From Clostridium sp. MD294 (GTDB lineage Bacteria; Bacillota; Clostridia; Lachnospirales; Anaerotignaceae): a stretch of DNA of 64,000 bases. A program made the position numbers and the translations under genes. Position 1 is the stretch's first letter. Each line of letters opens with the position of its first letter. Below the pieces are notes generated by a model. The model made no database searches, was not told where the DNA came from, and worked only from the letters and a program-made list of their open reading frames with translations. Positions 1-8,820 of this stretch are shown one piece after another. Location of the stretch: contig NZ_CP097810.1 of the NCBI RefSeq assembly GCF_000364165.2, forward strand, positions 1,614,130 to 1,678,129, written 5' to 3'.

Positions 1-225
1 CAGTTACAGCAAATAGATGTTTCTGATGTTGTAGTAGAACAAAGTGATTTAGAGGGATATAGCTGTGTTAAGGGAACAATACACAAAAAAGGAAAAGTAT
101 ATATACAGTGGCAAAACCAAATTTATGAAGCTTTTGTAACAACACAAGAGCAAACTGGACAAGTATTTACTGCTTATGTACCAGAAGGAATAAAAACGGA
201 TTTGCAAGCTGTTTTTATAATATAA
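1..225 (+). CDS. 3' end of an unrecognised gene (partial)
   Basis: An open frame runs from the first base to a TAA at 223-225, so only the last 74 residues are visible and the start lies outside the window. The fragment is moderately hydrophilic with alternating beta-type segments (for example VYIQWQNQIYEAFV) and no membrane segment or recognisable motif. The lipoprotein gene at 252 follows after 26 bases with its own SD, so the two may share a transcript. I do not recognise the family. Confidence 0.6.
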   Translation, partial: QLQQIDVSDVVVEQSDLEGYSCVKGTIHKKGKVYIQWQNQIYEAFVTTQEQTGQVFTAYVPEGIKTDLQAVFII

Positions 226-251
226 ATGTTTCATAGAGAGGGAGTATTAAA

Positions 252-896
252 GTGAAAAAAGTAATTATGTTGTTAACAGCGGTTTTTTGTAGTACTATGA
301 TATTGACTTCTTGTGGAAGTGGAGGCGAAGCACCACAGCAAATAGAAGAAATAGAACAAACAAATAGTGCAGAAGAAAAACAAAATGAAAAAGAAGTAAA
401 AAAAGCAGAACCAGCAGAAAAGGCACAAGAGGCAGACAAAGCGGAACCGGCACAAAAGCCAGAACAAGCTGAAAAAGCAACACCAGCAGAAAAAGCGGAA
501 ACACCACAACAAACACAAAAAGCAACACCAGCAGAACCTGCACAACAGGCACAAACAACGCAAGCAACACCTGCACAAAGTGCAGAACAATCAGAAGGTG
601 CAACACCAGCACAGTCTGCACAACAGGCAACACCAGCAGAGGTACAAAGTGCTGAGCCAGCAACACCAGCAGAACCTGCACAAAAAGCAGCACCAGCAAA
701 AGATACAAAACAAATTGCAATAGATTACATAGGTCAGAGTGCAAGTAGTTTGCAAGGAGCAATAGGAAGCCCTTCTTCTACTGATTATTCTCCTAGTTGT
801 TTAGGAGAAGGAGAAGACGGTGAGTGGAAATATAACGGTTTTACAGTATATACTTATCGTGAAAATGGAGCAGAAACAATAACAGATGTACAATAA
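252..896 (+). CDS. Lipoprotein with long Pro-Ala/Gln/Glu-rich spacer
   Basis: This 214-residue protein starts at GTG 252 behind the purine-rich AGAGGGAG. Residues 1-21 form a lipoprotein signal peptide with lipobox LTSC, so Cys21 should be lipidated and the protein anchored on the outer face of the cytoplasmic membrane. Residues 30-155 are a low-complexity spacer of imperfect PAEPAQ/ATPAE/KAEQ repeats, probably extended and wall-spanning. A small C-terminal domain (about 158-214) contains the segment DGEWKYNGFTVYTY, typical of short beta-rich domains that recur as lipoprotein tails in Clostridia. Function is unknown. A stem-loop terminator follows directly. The repeats make the gene prone to length variation. 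The lipoprotein call is firm; the role is not. Confidence 0.75.
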   Translation: MKKVIMLLTAVFCSTMILTSCGSGGEAPQQIEEIEQTNSAEEKQNEKEVKKAEPAEKAQEADKAEPAQKPEQAEKATPAEKAETPQQTQKATPAEPAQQAQTTQATPAQSAEQSEGATPAQSAQQATPAEVQSAEPATPAEPAQKAAPAKDTKQIAIDYIGQSASSLQGAIGSPSSTDYSPSCLGEGEDGEWKYNGFTVYTYRENGAETITDVQ

Positions 897-903
897 TAAA
901 AAG

Positions 904-933
904 CCCGTATGTAGTAAAAATATTACATACGGG
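904..933. terminator. Bidirectional terminator between convergent genes
   Basis: A perfect 10-bp stem (CCCGTATGTA / TACATACGGG) lies between the lipoprotein gene and the 3' end of the minus-strand pyrophosphatase gene. It is followed by a short T-run on the plus strand and a stronger T-rich run on the minus strand, so it probably serves both genes. Confidence 0.8.
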
Positions 934-941
934 TTTGTGCA

Positions 942-2600
942 TTATTGTTGTAATGCTGCCATCAATTTCGGTATAAGTTGTTTTTTTCTGGAAACAACAC
1001 CTTTTAAATAAGAATAATTTTGTCCTTCTGGAAATTCTGCTTTAAAAGCAGATTTCATAATTTCTGGTGAATGTTCACCAACAAATACAGTAATAGAAGA
1101 CTCCTCTATAATGTCTGTTAGTAAGAAGAAAAGCATATTTAATCCTGTTTTTTCTAAATGAGAAAGCATATATTCTTCAATTTTTGGCTGCAAAGCTTCC
1201 AGTTCTTGTTTATCCATAGAAGAAACTTGACCAACACCAAAATTAATATCTTCTGTGCTGAATTTTTTGAAATCCTGATAAAAAATTTCTTCTTCTGTTT
1301 TGTCCTGCAAAGCACTACCTGCTCTAAACATTTCTGCTGCATGAAGTGCAATATCAATTTTTGCAATATTTGCTAATGCACCTGCGGCTTGCCTATCTGC
1401 TTGTGTGCAAGTTGGAGAGCGGAACATAAGTGTATCTGATATAATAGCAGAACACAAAAGACCTGCAATATTAGGTTCAATTTCTACTTCATTTTCACAA
1501 TACATTTGATAAACAATAGTAGCAGTACAACCTACAGGCTGATTGCGGAAATATACAGGGGCAATTGTTTCTATTGTGCCTATTTTATGATGGTCAATAA
1601 TTTCGAGTATTTCTGCATCATCAATGCCATCTACTGCTTGTGACCTTTCGTTATGGTCTACCATAATAACTTTCTTTTTATCCATGTCAATAAGAGAACG
1701 ACGGGAAAGCATACCACAATAATTACCATCACTATCTAATATAGGAAATTCTCTATGTCTTATTTTTGCTACAGCACTTTTAATGTCATTTACAAAGTCT
1801 TCTGTTTTAAACGTGAACAGTTTGCTTGTTTTCATAAAATAACCTACAGGAGTACTTTGGCTAATTAGCCTTGCTACCATGTATGTATCATGAGGAGTAC
1901 TAATTATACGACAATTATGCTGTGAAGCAAGTTTTTGTATTGTTTTAGAAATAGGAGCTCCCATACAAACAATAATACAACCTGCTTCCATTTCAATACC
2001 ACAAAGTTGTGACTCGTAACGATTTCCTGTAACTAATATGTCACCTTCTTCTACATAGCTTTCTAAAAGGTCAGGATTTGCTGCACCAATTAAAAGTTTA
2101 CCTTGTTCTACAAAGCCATTTTCATCACCTACTACCATAGTGCCGTCAATGGTTTCTAATATATTTTTGTAAGGTGTTTTGGATAAAGAAAGTATATGTG
2201 TTTCATATACGTCCATATTTGCCGTTGCAATGTCTTTTAATGCAATAATACCTTCTAATTCTCCATTTTTACCAATAACAGGCATAGTAGCATCTTTTGT
2301 ATCACGCATAAGTGTCCAAGCTTTTTGTAAAGAAGTATTACGAGAAAGGCCTTGTGGCTTTTTGATAGAAAGGTCTTTTACTTGTGTTGCAACATCTGTG
2401 ATAAGCTGAGGACTTTCTATACCAAATGTTTCTAATATAAATTTTGTTTCATTGCTCACTTGACCCGCTCTCATAGGAATGTAGGTATTGCTACTGATTT
2501 TATTTTTTAGATGAGCGTAAGAAATGGCGGAACAAATAGAGTCTGTGTCTGGATTTTTATGTCCTATGACATAAATAGGCTTTTTTTCTTGTACATTCAT
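942..2600 (-). CDS. ppaC: Manganese-dependent inorganic pyrophosphatase, CBS/DRTGG type
   Basis: This family II (DHH) pyrophosphatase hydrolyses PPi to two phosphates in the cytoplasm. The N-terminus has the metal motif HKNPDTDS. The DHH motif appears as IIDHHKIG and the C-terminal DHHA2 region carries SRKKQ. Between about residues 70 and 300 the catalytic domain is interrupted by a CBS-DRTGG-CBS regulatory insert (ending near GMLSRRSLI), which gives 552 residues instead of about 310. Proteins of this architecture are regulated by adenine nucleotides. I chose ATG 2600 rather than the upstream ATG at 2636 because AGAAGG sits 7 bases before it and the product then begins MNVQEKKPIYVIGHKNPD, as family members do. 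A good promoter lies about 95 bases upstream. Confidence 0.93.
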   Translation of the reverse strand: MNVQEKKPIYVIGHKNPDTDSICSAISYAHLKNKISSNTYIPMRAGQVSNETKFILETFGIESPQLITDVATQVKDLSIKKPQGLSRNTSLQKAWTLMRDTKDATMPVIGKNGELEGIIALKDIATANMDVYETHILSLSKTPYKNILETIDGTMVVGDENGFVEQGKLLIGAANPDLLESYVEEGDILVTGNRYESQLCGIEMEAGCIIVCMGAPISKTIQKLASQHNCRIISTPHDTYMVARLISQSTPVGYFMKTSKLFTFKTEDFVNDIKSAVAKIRHREFPILDSDGNYCGMLSRRSLIDMDKKKVIMVDHNERSQAVDGIDDAEILEIIDHHKIGTIETIAPVYFRNQPVGCTATIVYQMYCENEVEIEPNIAGLLCSAIISDTLMFRSPTCTQADRQAAGALANIAKIDIALHAAEMFRAGSALQDKTEEEIFYQDFKKFSTEDINFGVGQVSSMDKQELEALQPKIEEYMLSHLEKTGLNMLFFLLTDIIEESSITVFVGEHSPEIMKSAFKAEFPEGQNYSYLKGVVSRKKQLIPKLMAALQQ

Positions 2601-2694
2601 AAAAATACCTTCTTTCTTTATAGAAATAGATAGCATAAATGCACAGGAGCAATTTATGAAATGCTATTTCAAATGATATAATATTAATATATTT

Positions 2695-2723
2695 AGTATA
2701 TAAAAATTACATTTTTTCGTCAA
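2695..2723 (-). promoter_or_regulatory. Sigma-A type promoter of the pyrophosphatase gene
   Basis: On the minus strand, TTGACG (complement of 2718-2723) is followed by exactly 17 bases and TATACT (complement of 2695-2700). It faces the pyrophosphatase gene and leaves a 5' leader of about 90 bases. Confidence 0.6.
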
Positions 2724-2866
2724 TGTTAATATACAAATAAAACATAAAATTTTTGTTTAAAATAAAGAACATAAATAATACTGCAGTGTTAAAAAAGAAT
2801 TTAAACATTGCATAAAAATATGTTATACTATAATGAAATAAAATATGCAGGAGGACTAGCAAAAAA

Positions 2867-3166
2867 ATGGTAGGAATATTGACGCTTTTTGGAGTAGTAT
2901 GGATTTTTCAAGGGATAAGAGATTTTTTTATGACAGAAAAATTTGCAGATAAAAAAAAGGGTATTATAGAACAAAAAAAAATAGAATATACCAAAGGATT
3001 AGGTAAAATTGAATTATTTATTGGTGTGTTATTTATATTGTTTGAAAAAATAGTACAACGATATTTAGTAGGAAAATATAGTGCAATATTATTTTTTGCA
3101 GTAATGATAGTGATATTGGTGTATTTTTCAAAATGGAGCAAACAATATACTATAAAAAAAGAATAA
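2867..3166 (+). CDS. Small two- or three-TM membrane protein, unknown
   Basis: This 99-residue basic protein starts at ATG 2867 after the strong SD GGAGG. It has hydrophobic segments at about residues 1-15, 48-62 and 70-88, separated by Lys-rich stretches, which points to a small integral membrane protein. It ends 26 bases before the flavoprotein gene and may be co-transcribed with it; a TATAAT at 2829-2834 could be the -10 of its promoter. No family was recognised. Confidence 0.6.
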   Translation: MVGILTLFGVVWIFQGIRDFFMTEKFADKKKGIIEQKKIEYTKGLGKIELFIGVLFILFEKIVQRYLVGKYSAILFFAVMIVILVYFSKWSKQYTIKKE

Positions 3167-3192
3167 CAATAGTGAGAGGATAATAACATGAT

Positions 3193-4767
3193 ATGATAAG
3201 AGTGGGAGAAATTAAATTAAAAATAGAAGAAAATGAAAGTGAATTAAAACAAAAAATTGTAAAAAAGCTGCATATCAATGCAGAGGAAATATTAGAACAA
3301 AGTATTTATAAAAAAGCATTAGATGCAAGAAAAAAAGAAAACATTCACTATGTTTATACAGTAGATGTTAAACTAAAAAATGAAAAAAAAGTATTAGAGC
3401 GTATCAGAACAAAAGATGTAACAATAACGCCTGATATGACATATTATTTTCCTCAAGGAAAATCGCTTTTAAATACAAGACCTGTTGTAGTGGGGTTTGG
3501 GCCAGCAGGAATGTTTGCAGGTCTTTTGCTTGCAGAAATGGGACTAAAACCGATTATATTAGAAAGAGGAGAAGATATTGATAACAGAACAAAAACAGTA
3601 GAATTGTTTTGGAAAAAAAAGGAATTGAATACAGAAAGCAATGTACAGTTTGGAGAAGGAGGAGCAGGAGCATTTTCAGACGGAAAATTAACAACAAGGA
3701 GTAAAGATATACGTTCTAGAAAAGTGCTTGAAGAATTTGTAGAAGCAGGTGCACCGCCTCAAATATTGTATGATAATAAACCGCATATTGGTACAGATAA
3801 ATTAAAAACTATAGTAAAAAATATTAGAAAAAAAATTATAGCATTAGGGGGTGAAGTTCGATTTTGTAGTAAAGTAACTGATTTAAAAATAGCACAAAGA
3901 AATATAAAAGGTGTTATAGTAAATGATGAAGAAAGAATTAATACAGAAGCAGTAGTGTTAGCAACAGGACATAGTGCAAGAGATATGTATGAACTTTTAA
4001 ATAAAAAAGGGATTTATATGGAGCAAAAACCTTTTGCAATGGGCATTAGAATAGAACATAAACAGCAAATGATAAATGAAGTACAATATAGAGAAAAAGC
4101 AAAACAGCTCCCTCCAGCAGACTATAGACTTACTTATACTACTCAAAAAGGTAGAGCAGTATATACATTTTGTATGTGTCCAGGAGGATATGTTGTAAAT
4201 GCTTCTTCTGAAAAAGGATATACTGCTATAAATGGTATGAGTGAATATAAAAGAGATGGTGTTAATGCTAATAGTGCAATTTTAGTACAAGTTTTTCCTC
4301 AAGATTTTGGAAATGATGAGCCTTTAGCTGGTATGTATTTGCAAAGAGAATTAGAACAAAAAGCATTTCAGAAAGCAAATGGTGCTGTACCTGTACAGCT
4401 ATTAGGGGATTTTTTAAAACAAAAGTGTTCTCAAAATTGGGGAGAAATACAAAGTAGTTGTCCCTCTGAAGTATGTTTTTGTAATATAGCGGAAATACTT
4501 CCTCAATTTATCACAGAAGCATTGCAAGAAGCCATACCAGAATTTGGAAAAAAATTAAAAGGATTTGATGCGGATTATGCTGTAATTAGTGCAGTAGAGA
4601 GTAGAAGTTCCTCTCCTGTTAGAATTGTAAGAAATAAGCAAATACAAAGCATTTCTGTAAGTGGACTTTATGCTGTAGGAGAAGGTGCTGGCTATGCTGG
4701 AGGGATTGTATCAGCAGCCATTGATGGTATTGTTGCAGCAGAAAAAATTTTTCAAATACACAAATAA
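3193..4767 (+). CDS. FAD-dependent oxidoreductase, COG2509 type
   Basis: This 524-residue cytoplasmic flavoprotein has an N-terminal alpha/beta domain of about 90 residues. The FAD-binding Rossmann motif VVVGFGPAGMFAGLLLAE follows, then a characteristic segment with FGEGGAGAFSDGKL. The C-terminus has the second nucleotide-contact motif GLYAVGEGAGYAGGIVSAA. This is the layout of the conserved COG2509 'FAD-dependent dehydrogenase' family of Firmicutes, whose substrate is not established. The start is odd: ATG 3193 lies 12 bases after the SD, and an out-of-frame ATG at 3188 makes a two-codon ORF whose TGA overlaps it (see findings). The gene has no clear terminator before the chemotaxis gene's promoter. 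Confidence 0.85.
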   Translation: MIRVGEIKLKIEENESELKQKIVKKLHINAEEILEQSIYKKALDARKKENIHYVYTVDVKLKNEKKVLERIRTKDVTITPDMTYYFPQGKSLLNTRPVVVGFGPAGMFAGLLLAEMGLKPIILERGEDIDNRTKTVELFWKKKELNTESNVQFGEGGAGAFSDGKLTTRSKDIRSRKVLEEFVEAGAPPQILYDNKPHIGTDKLKTIVKNIRKKIIALGGEVRFCSKVTDLKIAQRNIKGVIVNDEERINTEAVVLATGHSARDMYELLNKKGIYMEQKPFAMGIRIEHKQQMINEVQYREKAKQLPPADYRLTYTTQKGRAVYTFCMCPGGYVVNASSEKGYTAINGMSEYKRDGVNANSAILVQVFPQDFGNDEPLAGMYLQRELEQKAFQKANGAVPVQLLGDFLKQKCSQNWGEIQSSCPSEVCFCNIAEILPQFITEALQEAIPEFGKKLKGFDADYAVISAVESRSSSPVRIVRNKQIQSISVSGLYAVGEGAGYAGGIVSAAIDGIVAAEKIFQIHK

Positions 4768-4805
4768 AATCAGTTTCGACAACATAAAAAGAAAAATGAA
4801 ATCTA

Positions 4806-4834
4806 TTGACAATGTTATAGCCAAGTGCTAAAAT
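4806..4834 (+). promoter_or_regulatory. Sigma-A promoter of the chemotaxis receptor gene
   Basis: Consensus TTGACA at 4806-4811, a 17-base spacer, then TAAAAT at 4829-4834. It lies about 85 bases upstream of the chemoreceptor start in a gene-free gap. Confidence 0.75.
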
Positions 4835-4920
4835 TTACTTGATTGAAATTTCTGTTAATATTCTGGTCAAATAGTGACAGAAATAAATGAATAGCATAAT
4901 AATCAAGAGGGGGATTGTCA

Positions 4921-6660
4921 GTGAGAAAGTTAAGTATTAAAAGTAGACTTTTGGGTGGTTTTATATGCGTAATTGTACTATCTGCAGTTATGACAATAAT
5001 TTCTATTTTTTCATTATCTAGTATAAGTAATAATTATCAAACAACAATTAATGGACCAATAACTGATACGACAACATTGATAAGAGCAAGATTACATTTA
5101 AACATTTTAGGAAAATATGTACGTGATATGATTATACAAGATGATTATTCACAATATGAAGCGAAATTTAGAGAAACACAGGCAGATTTAGAAGAAGAGC
5201 TTACTACATTAAAACAAAAATATGGTAATTCAATAAGTGAAGTAAATCAGTATTATGATAAGGTAATAACATGGATTTCGGAAGCGGATAGGGTAATATT
5301 GTATTTACAAGCCCATGCTGATGAAGAAGCAAAAGATTTATTGATTAATAGCTGTATTCCTCTTTTGGCAGAGTCGGCAGAAATGGCTGAAATATTGGAA
5401 AATGATTTACATACACAACAAACAGATGCCTTAACAAGTAATGAAAGAAGTGCAACAGCAGCTTCATTGTTTGTAACTGTTTTACTTATTGCAAGCATTA
5501 TAATTTCATTAATATTTGCTATATTTATTACAAGAAGTATTACAGAACCTATTAGAGAAGTACAAAAAGTAGCAAGAAAAATGTCTGAAGGTGATTTAAG
5601 TGGAGAAATTGAATATCAATCCACAGATGTTATAGGAGAACTTGCAGATGATGTTAGATTATCATTAAAGACACTTGCTTCTTATATAGCAGATATTAGT
5701 TTAGTAACAGGAGAAATGGCAAACGGAAATTTTACAGTACATTTGTCACAAGATTTTAATGGAGAGTTTAGAGATATTCAAAGTGCTATTGAAACATTAT
5801 CCAGAAATATGTCTGATACGATTGTAAGAGTAAATGACACAGCAAATAAAGTGTCTGCAAATGCAGAACAAGTATCTAGTGGTTCTCAGGCATTAGCACA
5901 AGGTGCTACAGAACAAGCAAGCTCTGTAGAAGAACTTTCTGCAACCATTACAGAAATATCACAACAAATTACAAAGAATGCAGAAAATGCGAGAGAAGCA
6001 AGTAAAAAATCACAAAAAGCAGGCGACCAAATTGATATTAGCAATGAACAAATGCACGAAATGATGACAGCAATGAATGAAATTACAGAGAAATCACAAG
6101 AAATTTCTAAAATCATTAAAACAATTGACGATATTGCATTCCAAACAAATATACTTGCACTCAATGCTGCAGTAGAAGCAGCAAGAGCAGGTACAGCAGG
6201 AAAAGGATTTGCTGTTGTAGCAGATGAAGTTAGAAATTTGGCAGGAAAATCTGGAGAAGCTGCAAGTAGTACAACAATATTGATAGGAGATACTGTAAAA
6301 GCAGTAGGAAATGGCTCTAGAATTGCAGAAGAAACAGCAAAAACATTAGAAGAAGCTGTTTCTGTAACAAAAGAAGTTGTTACATTGATTGATACTATTG
6401 CAGAAGCAAGTGAAAAACAAGCAACTGCTGTAAGTAATGTTACAATTGGTGTTGAACAAATTTCTGCTGTAGTTCAAACAAACTCAGCAACAAGTGAAGA
6501 AAGTGCAGCAGCCAGTGAAGAATTGTCTGCACAGGCAGCTGATATGAGAAGATTGATAACAAAATTTCAGTGTGATGGCATGGAAAATAATGCCATTACA
6601 TTAAATATAGAACCAGAAGAAGACTATAATTTTGTAGTAGATGATATGAGCAAATATTAA
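4921..6660 (+). CDS. Methyl-accepting chemotaxis protein
   Basis: This transmembrane chemoreceptor signals to CheA/CheW. TM1 spans about residues 8-30, an extracytoplasmic four-helix-bundle-like sensor about 31-180, and TM2 about 182-207. A HAMP domain follows to about 260, with a second HAMP-like segment ([12 protein letters not shown]). The methylation/signalling coiled coil carries the highly conserved hairpin tip [19 protein letters not shown]. There is no C-terminal CheR-docking pentapeptide; the protein ends VVDDMSKY. I chose GTG 4921 because AGAGGGGG stands 7 bases upstream; the TTG at 4915 would be almost inside the SD. The gene is monocistronic, with its own promoter and terminator. 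The ligand cannot be deduced from sequence. Confidence 0.95.
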   Translation: MRKLSIKSRLLGGFICVIVLSAVMTIISIFSLSSISNNYQTTINGPITDTTTLIRARLHLNILGKYVRDMIIQDDYSQYEAKFRETQADLEEELTTLKQKYGNSISEVNQYYDKVITWISEADRVILYLQAHADEEAKDLLINSCIPLLAESAEMAEILENDLHTQQTDALTSNERSATAASLFVTVLLIASIIISLIFAIFITRSITEPIREVQKVARKMSEGDLSGEIEYQSTDVIGELADDVRLSLKTLASYIADISLVTGEMANGNFTVHLSQDFNGEFRDIQSAIETLSRNMSDTIVRVNDTANKVSANAEQVSSGSQALAQGATEQASSVEELSATITEISQQITKNAENAREASKKSQKAGDQIDISNEQMHEMMTAMNEITEKSQEISKIIKTIDDIAFQTNILALNAAVEAARAGTAGKGFAVVADEVRNLAGKSGEAASSTTILIGDTVKAVGNGSRIAEETAKTLEEAVSVTKEVVTLIDTIAEASEKQATAVSNVTIGVEQISAVVQTNSATSEESAAASEELSAQAADMRRLITKFQCDGMENNAITLNIEPEEDYNFVVDDMSKY

Positions 6661-6672
6661 TAAAAATGTGTG

Positions 6673-6712
6673 AAAAGGCTTTTGACCAAAATAGTCAAAA
6701 GCCTTTTGTTTA
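6673..6712 (+). terminator. Terminator of the chemoreceptor gene
   Basis: A 14-bp stem (6673-6686 pairing with 6694-6707) with a 7-base loop, followed by a T-rich tract. Confidence 0.85.
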
Positions 6713-6762
6713 TTTAGCAATAATAGTACTATGATAAATAAAAAATGTGTGAAACAGTAATG

Positions 6763-6927
6763 TTAACGTATATTTTCTGAGAATGTTTTTAGTTCTTCTA
6801 AGCTTCTTATATCAGAAGAGTGAAGATTGACATTTCCACTTGCTCCTTCTGATAATGTCAAATAATATTCTTTTGCGTGAATATTAGAATTGAGCAAATC
6901 ATTTACATTTTTTATGTTTTTAGACAT
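6763..6927 (-). CDS. Small hypothetical protein (54 aa)
   Basis: This short minus-strand gene encodes a 54-residue soluble protein rich in Asn, Ser and Leu, beginning MSKNIKNVNDLLNSNIHA. I chose ATG 6927 over the upstream ATG at 6975 because GAGGTGATAATA directly precedes it. The sequence reads like two or three short amphipathic helices (AKEYYLTLSEG, SLEELKTFSENI), a layout seen in small Clostridial proteins of unknown function. There is no membrane segment or metal-binding motif. It stands alone between two plus-strand genes. Confidence 0.6.
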   Translation of the reverse strand: MSKNIKNVNDLLNSNIHAKEYYLTLSEGASGNVNLHSSDIRSLEELKTFSENIR

Positions 6928-7054
6928 TATTATCACCTCAGTGCTATTTTGTACAAAATACTTTTTTTTATGCAAAACAATATGAAAGTGATATTATTTT
7001 TAGAAATAATAGAGAATACAATAGTATTTATATGATATATATTGCACATTTTTA

Positions 7055-7084
7055 TTGTGATATTATTGGAGTATATGGTATAAT
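7055..7084 (+). promoter_or_regulatory. Promoter of the Lys/Glu-rich membrane protein gene
   Basis: TTGTGA at 7055-7060, an 18-base spacer and TATAAT at 7079-7084, about 75 bases before the start at 7160. Confidence 0.55.
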
Positions 7085-7159
7085 ATATAAAGCAGAAAGT
7101 TTCATTATAGTGATAAATGAAAAAAGTTATTGCAATATTGGAGAGGTTGAGAATATATC

Positions 7160-8671
7160 ATGAAAAAGACTGTTGAAGAAAAGGCGGAACTTGCCAAACT
7201 AAAAATTGATAAAAAGCTGCAAAAACAGCAGCAAAAAGCAGAAAAAATGGAGGCAAAAAAAGAAGCTGCTACAGCTAAAAAAGAGGCTAAAAAGGAATTA
7301 CAAGAACAAAGAAAAGCAGCCAAAAAAGAAATTGCTTCTGCAAAAAAAGAAACACAAAAAGAATTAGCAGAACAAAAAAAAGCAGCCAAAAAAGAAGCAG
7401 CAGAACGAAAGAAAAATGCAAAACAAGAAGCTGCTAGTAAAATAAAGACACTAAAAGAAAATGCAAAACAAGGAAAAACGTCATCAGGAGAAAAAGCAGC
7501 AAGTACAAAAGCAAAAAAGAAAGAGAAACCAGCTAAAAAAGTAAAACCAAGTCCAAAAGCAAAGGACAAAGGGAAAGAAAAAGGAGAACAAAGTGCTGGA
7601 GGAAATAAAAAGAAACTGTTTGCAGGAGCTTTAGCATTAGTATTTGTGTGTGCAGGTGTAGTAGGATTTTTGCATTTTAGAGGAGGAAATAAAGAAGAAG
7701 AAAAAGACCCTTACATAGAAGCATATGTGTTAGATGATGATTTTGTAACGTCTATTCCTAAATTTTTAGGAGAGAGTGAAAAAAGGGCTTTACCAGAAAT
7801 TACAGAGGAAGAAAATAATGGTAGTAAACGTATTGTATATAACTATACAGAATTAAAAAATGCTGATGAAGAAGTGAAAGATTATATCAATTTTTTAACA
7901 GGAGAGCAAGAATTTGTACCTATGTTTGACTATAACTTAGATGCACCTGGAGGCTATGTTTCTGTAGGTACGGCATCTCAAGAAGAAGGCAAAACACTAA
8001 AAATAGATATTGACTATACAGATACAGATTATAAAGTAATGGTAAGTAAAACAAGTGAAAAATTGCCAAAACCAAAAGACGACTCAGATAAAATAGATAT
8101 TTCAAGAGATGGAGCATTAACTTATCTATCTAGTTTTTCTGCTGAAAAATTAGGTTTACCAAAACCAATAGAAGAATATAAAGCGATTTATGATAATGGA
8201 CAGTCTTCTATAAATAATCATAATTGTTATGGTATTAGTTTATATGAATTAGGAAAAGCAGGTACAAATGAATTTCAAGGAAAATATTTTGTTGCAACAA
8301 ACCAGAGTGCTATTTATCGTTATGATGTAGAACAAAATAAATACATTGAAATTGAAAATTCAGAACTGCCAGCAAAAGCAACGGAAACATTACAACAAAC
8401 TGCAGCACAGTTAAATGAAGTATCAGAAAATAGTTCTGATAGTGAACAAGAACAAAATGATAAAACTGAAAAAGAAAACGATAACGAAGAAGAAAAAGAA
8501 AATAGCACAGATGAAAAAGACCAAAAAGAAAAAGAAGATAGCAAAGACAAAAAAGACGAAAAAGAAAAAGAAGACAGCAAAGACAAAAAAGACGAAAAAG
8601 AAAAAGAAGACAGCAAAGATAAAAAAGACCAAAAAGAAAAAGAGGATAGTAAAGACCAAAAAGAAGAATGA
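7160..8671 (+). CDS. Lys/Glu/Ala-rich single-pass membrane protein with acidic C-terminal repeats
   Basis: This 503-residue protein has four parts. Residues 1-145 are a highly basic coiled coil built of KKEA/QKK heptad-like repeats. A single TM helix at about 152-171 (FAGALALVFVCAGVVGFL) follows. Residues 180-420 form a folded extracytoplasmic domain, with the Asp/Tyr-rich segment TLKIDIDYTDTDYKVMV. The tail from about 425 is a highly charged stretch of 12-residue repeats around KEKEDSKDKKDE, 36 bases per unit at DNA level. The Lys-rich half should face the cytoplasm, where it could touch nucleic acid or an acidic partner. The family is unknown. SD GGAG lies 14 bases upstream, a long spacing. 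Promoter and terminator make it a single-gene unit. Confidence 0.75.
   Translation: MKKTVEEKAELAKLKIDKKLQKQQQKAEKMEAKKEAATAKKEAKKELQEQRKAAKKEIASAKKETQKELAEQKKAAKKEAAERKKNAKQEAASKIKTLKENAKQGKTSSGEKAASTKAKKKEKPAKKVKPSPKAKDKGKEKGEQSAGGNKKKLFAGALALVFVCAGVVGFLHFRGGNKEEEKDPYIEAYVLDDDFVTSIPKFLGESEKRALPEITEEENNGSKRIVYNYTELKNADEEVKDYINFLTGEQEFVPMFDYNLDAPGGYVSVGTASQEEGKTLKIDIDYTDTDYKVMVSKTSEKLPKPKDDSDKIDISRDGALTYLSSFSAEKLGLPKPIEEYKAIYDNGQSSINNHNCYGISLYELGKAGTNEFQGKYFVATNQSAIYRYDVEQNKYIEIENSELPAKATETLQQTAAQLNEVSENSSDSEQEQNDKTEKENDNEEEKENSTDEKDQKEKEDSKDKKDEKEKEDSKDKKDEKEKEDSKDKKDQKEKEDSKDQKEE
8517..8667 (+). repeat. 36-bp tandem repeat inside a coding region
   Basis: About four imperfect copies of a 36-bp unit encode the 12-residue KEKEDSKDKKDE-type repeat at the C-terminus of the membrane protein. 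The array is purine-only over long stretches and likely varies in copy number. Confidence 0.8.
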
Positions 8672-8679
8672 TAATAGTA

Positions 8680-8715
8680 AATAAGAGTATGGTTTTGTAA
8701 AAACATACTCTTATT
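8680..8715 (+). terminator. Terminator
   Basis: A perfect 12-bp stem (AATAAGAGTATG / CATACTCTTATT) with a 12-base loop and a T-rich tail, directly after the stop codon at 8669-8671. Confidence 0.8.
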
Positions 8716-8755
8716 TGTATTTATAAAACAGTTGCATAATTTGTATAGTTTTATA

Positions 8756-8784
8756 TTGAAACACAACAATGTCTGTCTTATAAT
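8756..8784 (+). promoter_or_regulatory. Promoter of the housekeeping operon
   Basis: TTGAAA at 8756-8761, a 17-base spacer and TATAAT at 8779-8784. It stands upstream of the histidine phosphatase gene and is probably the main promoter for the operon up to ispH-S1. Confidence 0.7.
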
Positions 8785-8820
8785 GAAAAAGTGAAAAATA
8801 AAGAATAGGACGGTAAAAAT

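Noticed and set aside
295..762. Long minus-strand frames antisense to the PA-rich lipoprotein
   Set aside because: They mirror the repeat composition (Leu/Val/Cys runs), lack SD sites and lie wholly inside a well-supported gene.
4915..4920. TTG 4915 as start of the chemoreceptor
   Set aside because: It overlaps the SD region; GTG 4921 has the correct 7-base spacing.
8320..8769. Ser/Phe-rich minus frame and Lys-rich plus frame over the 36-bp repeats
   Set aside because: Repeats with a period divisible by three leave all frames open; no SD, and the real gene has clear domains.
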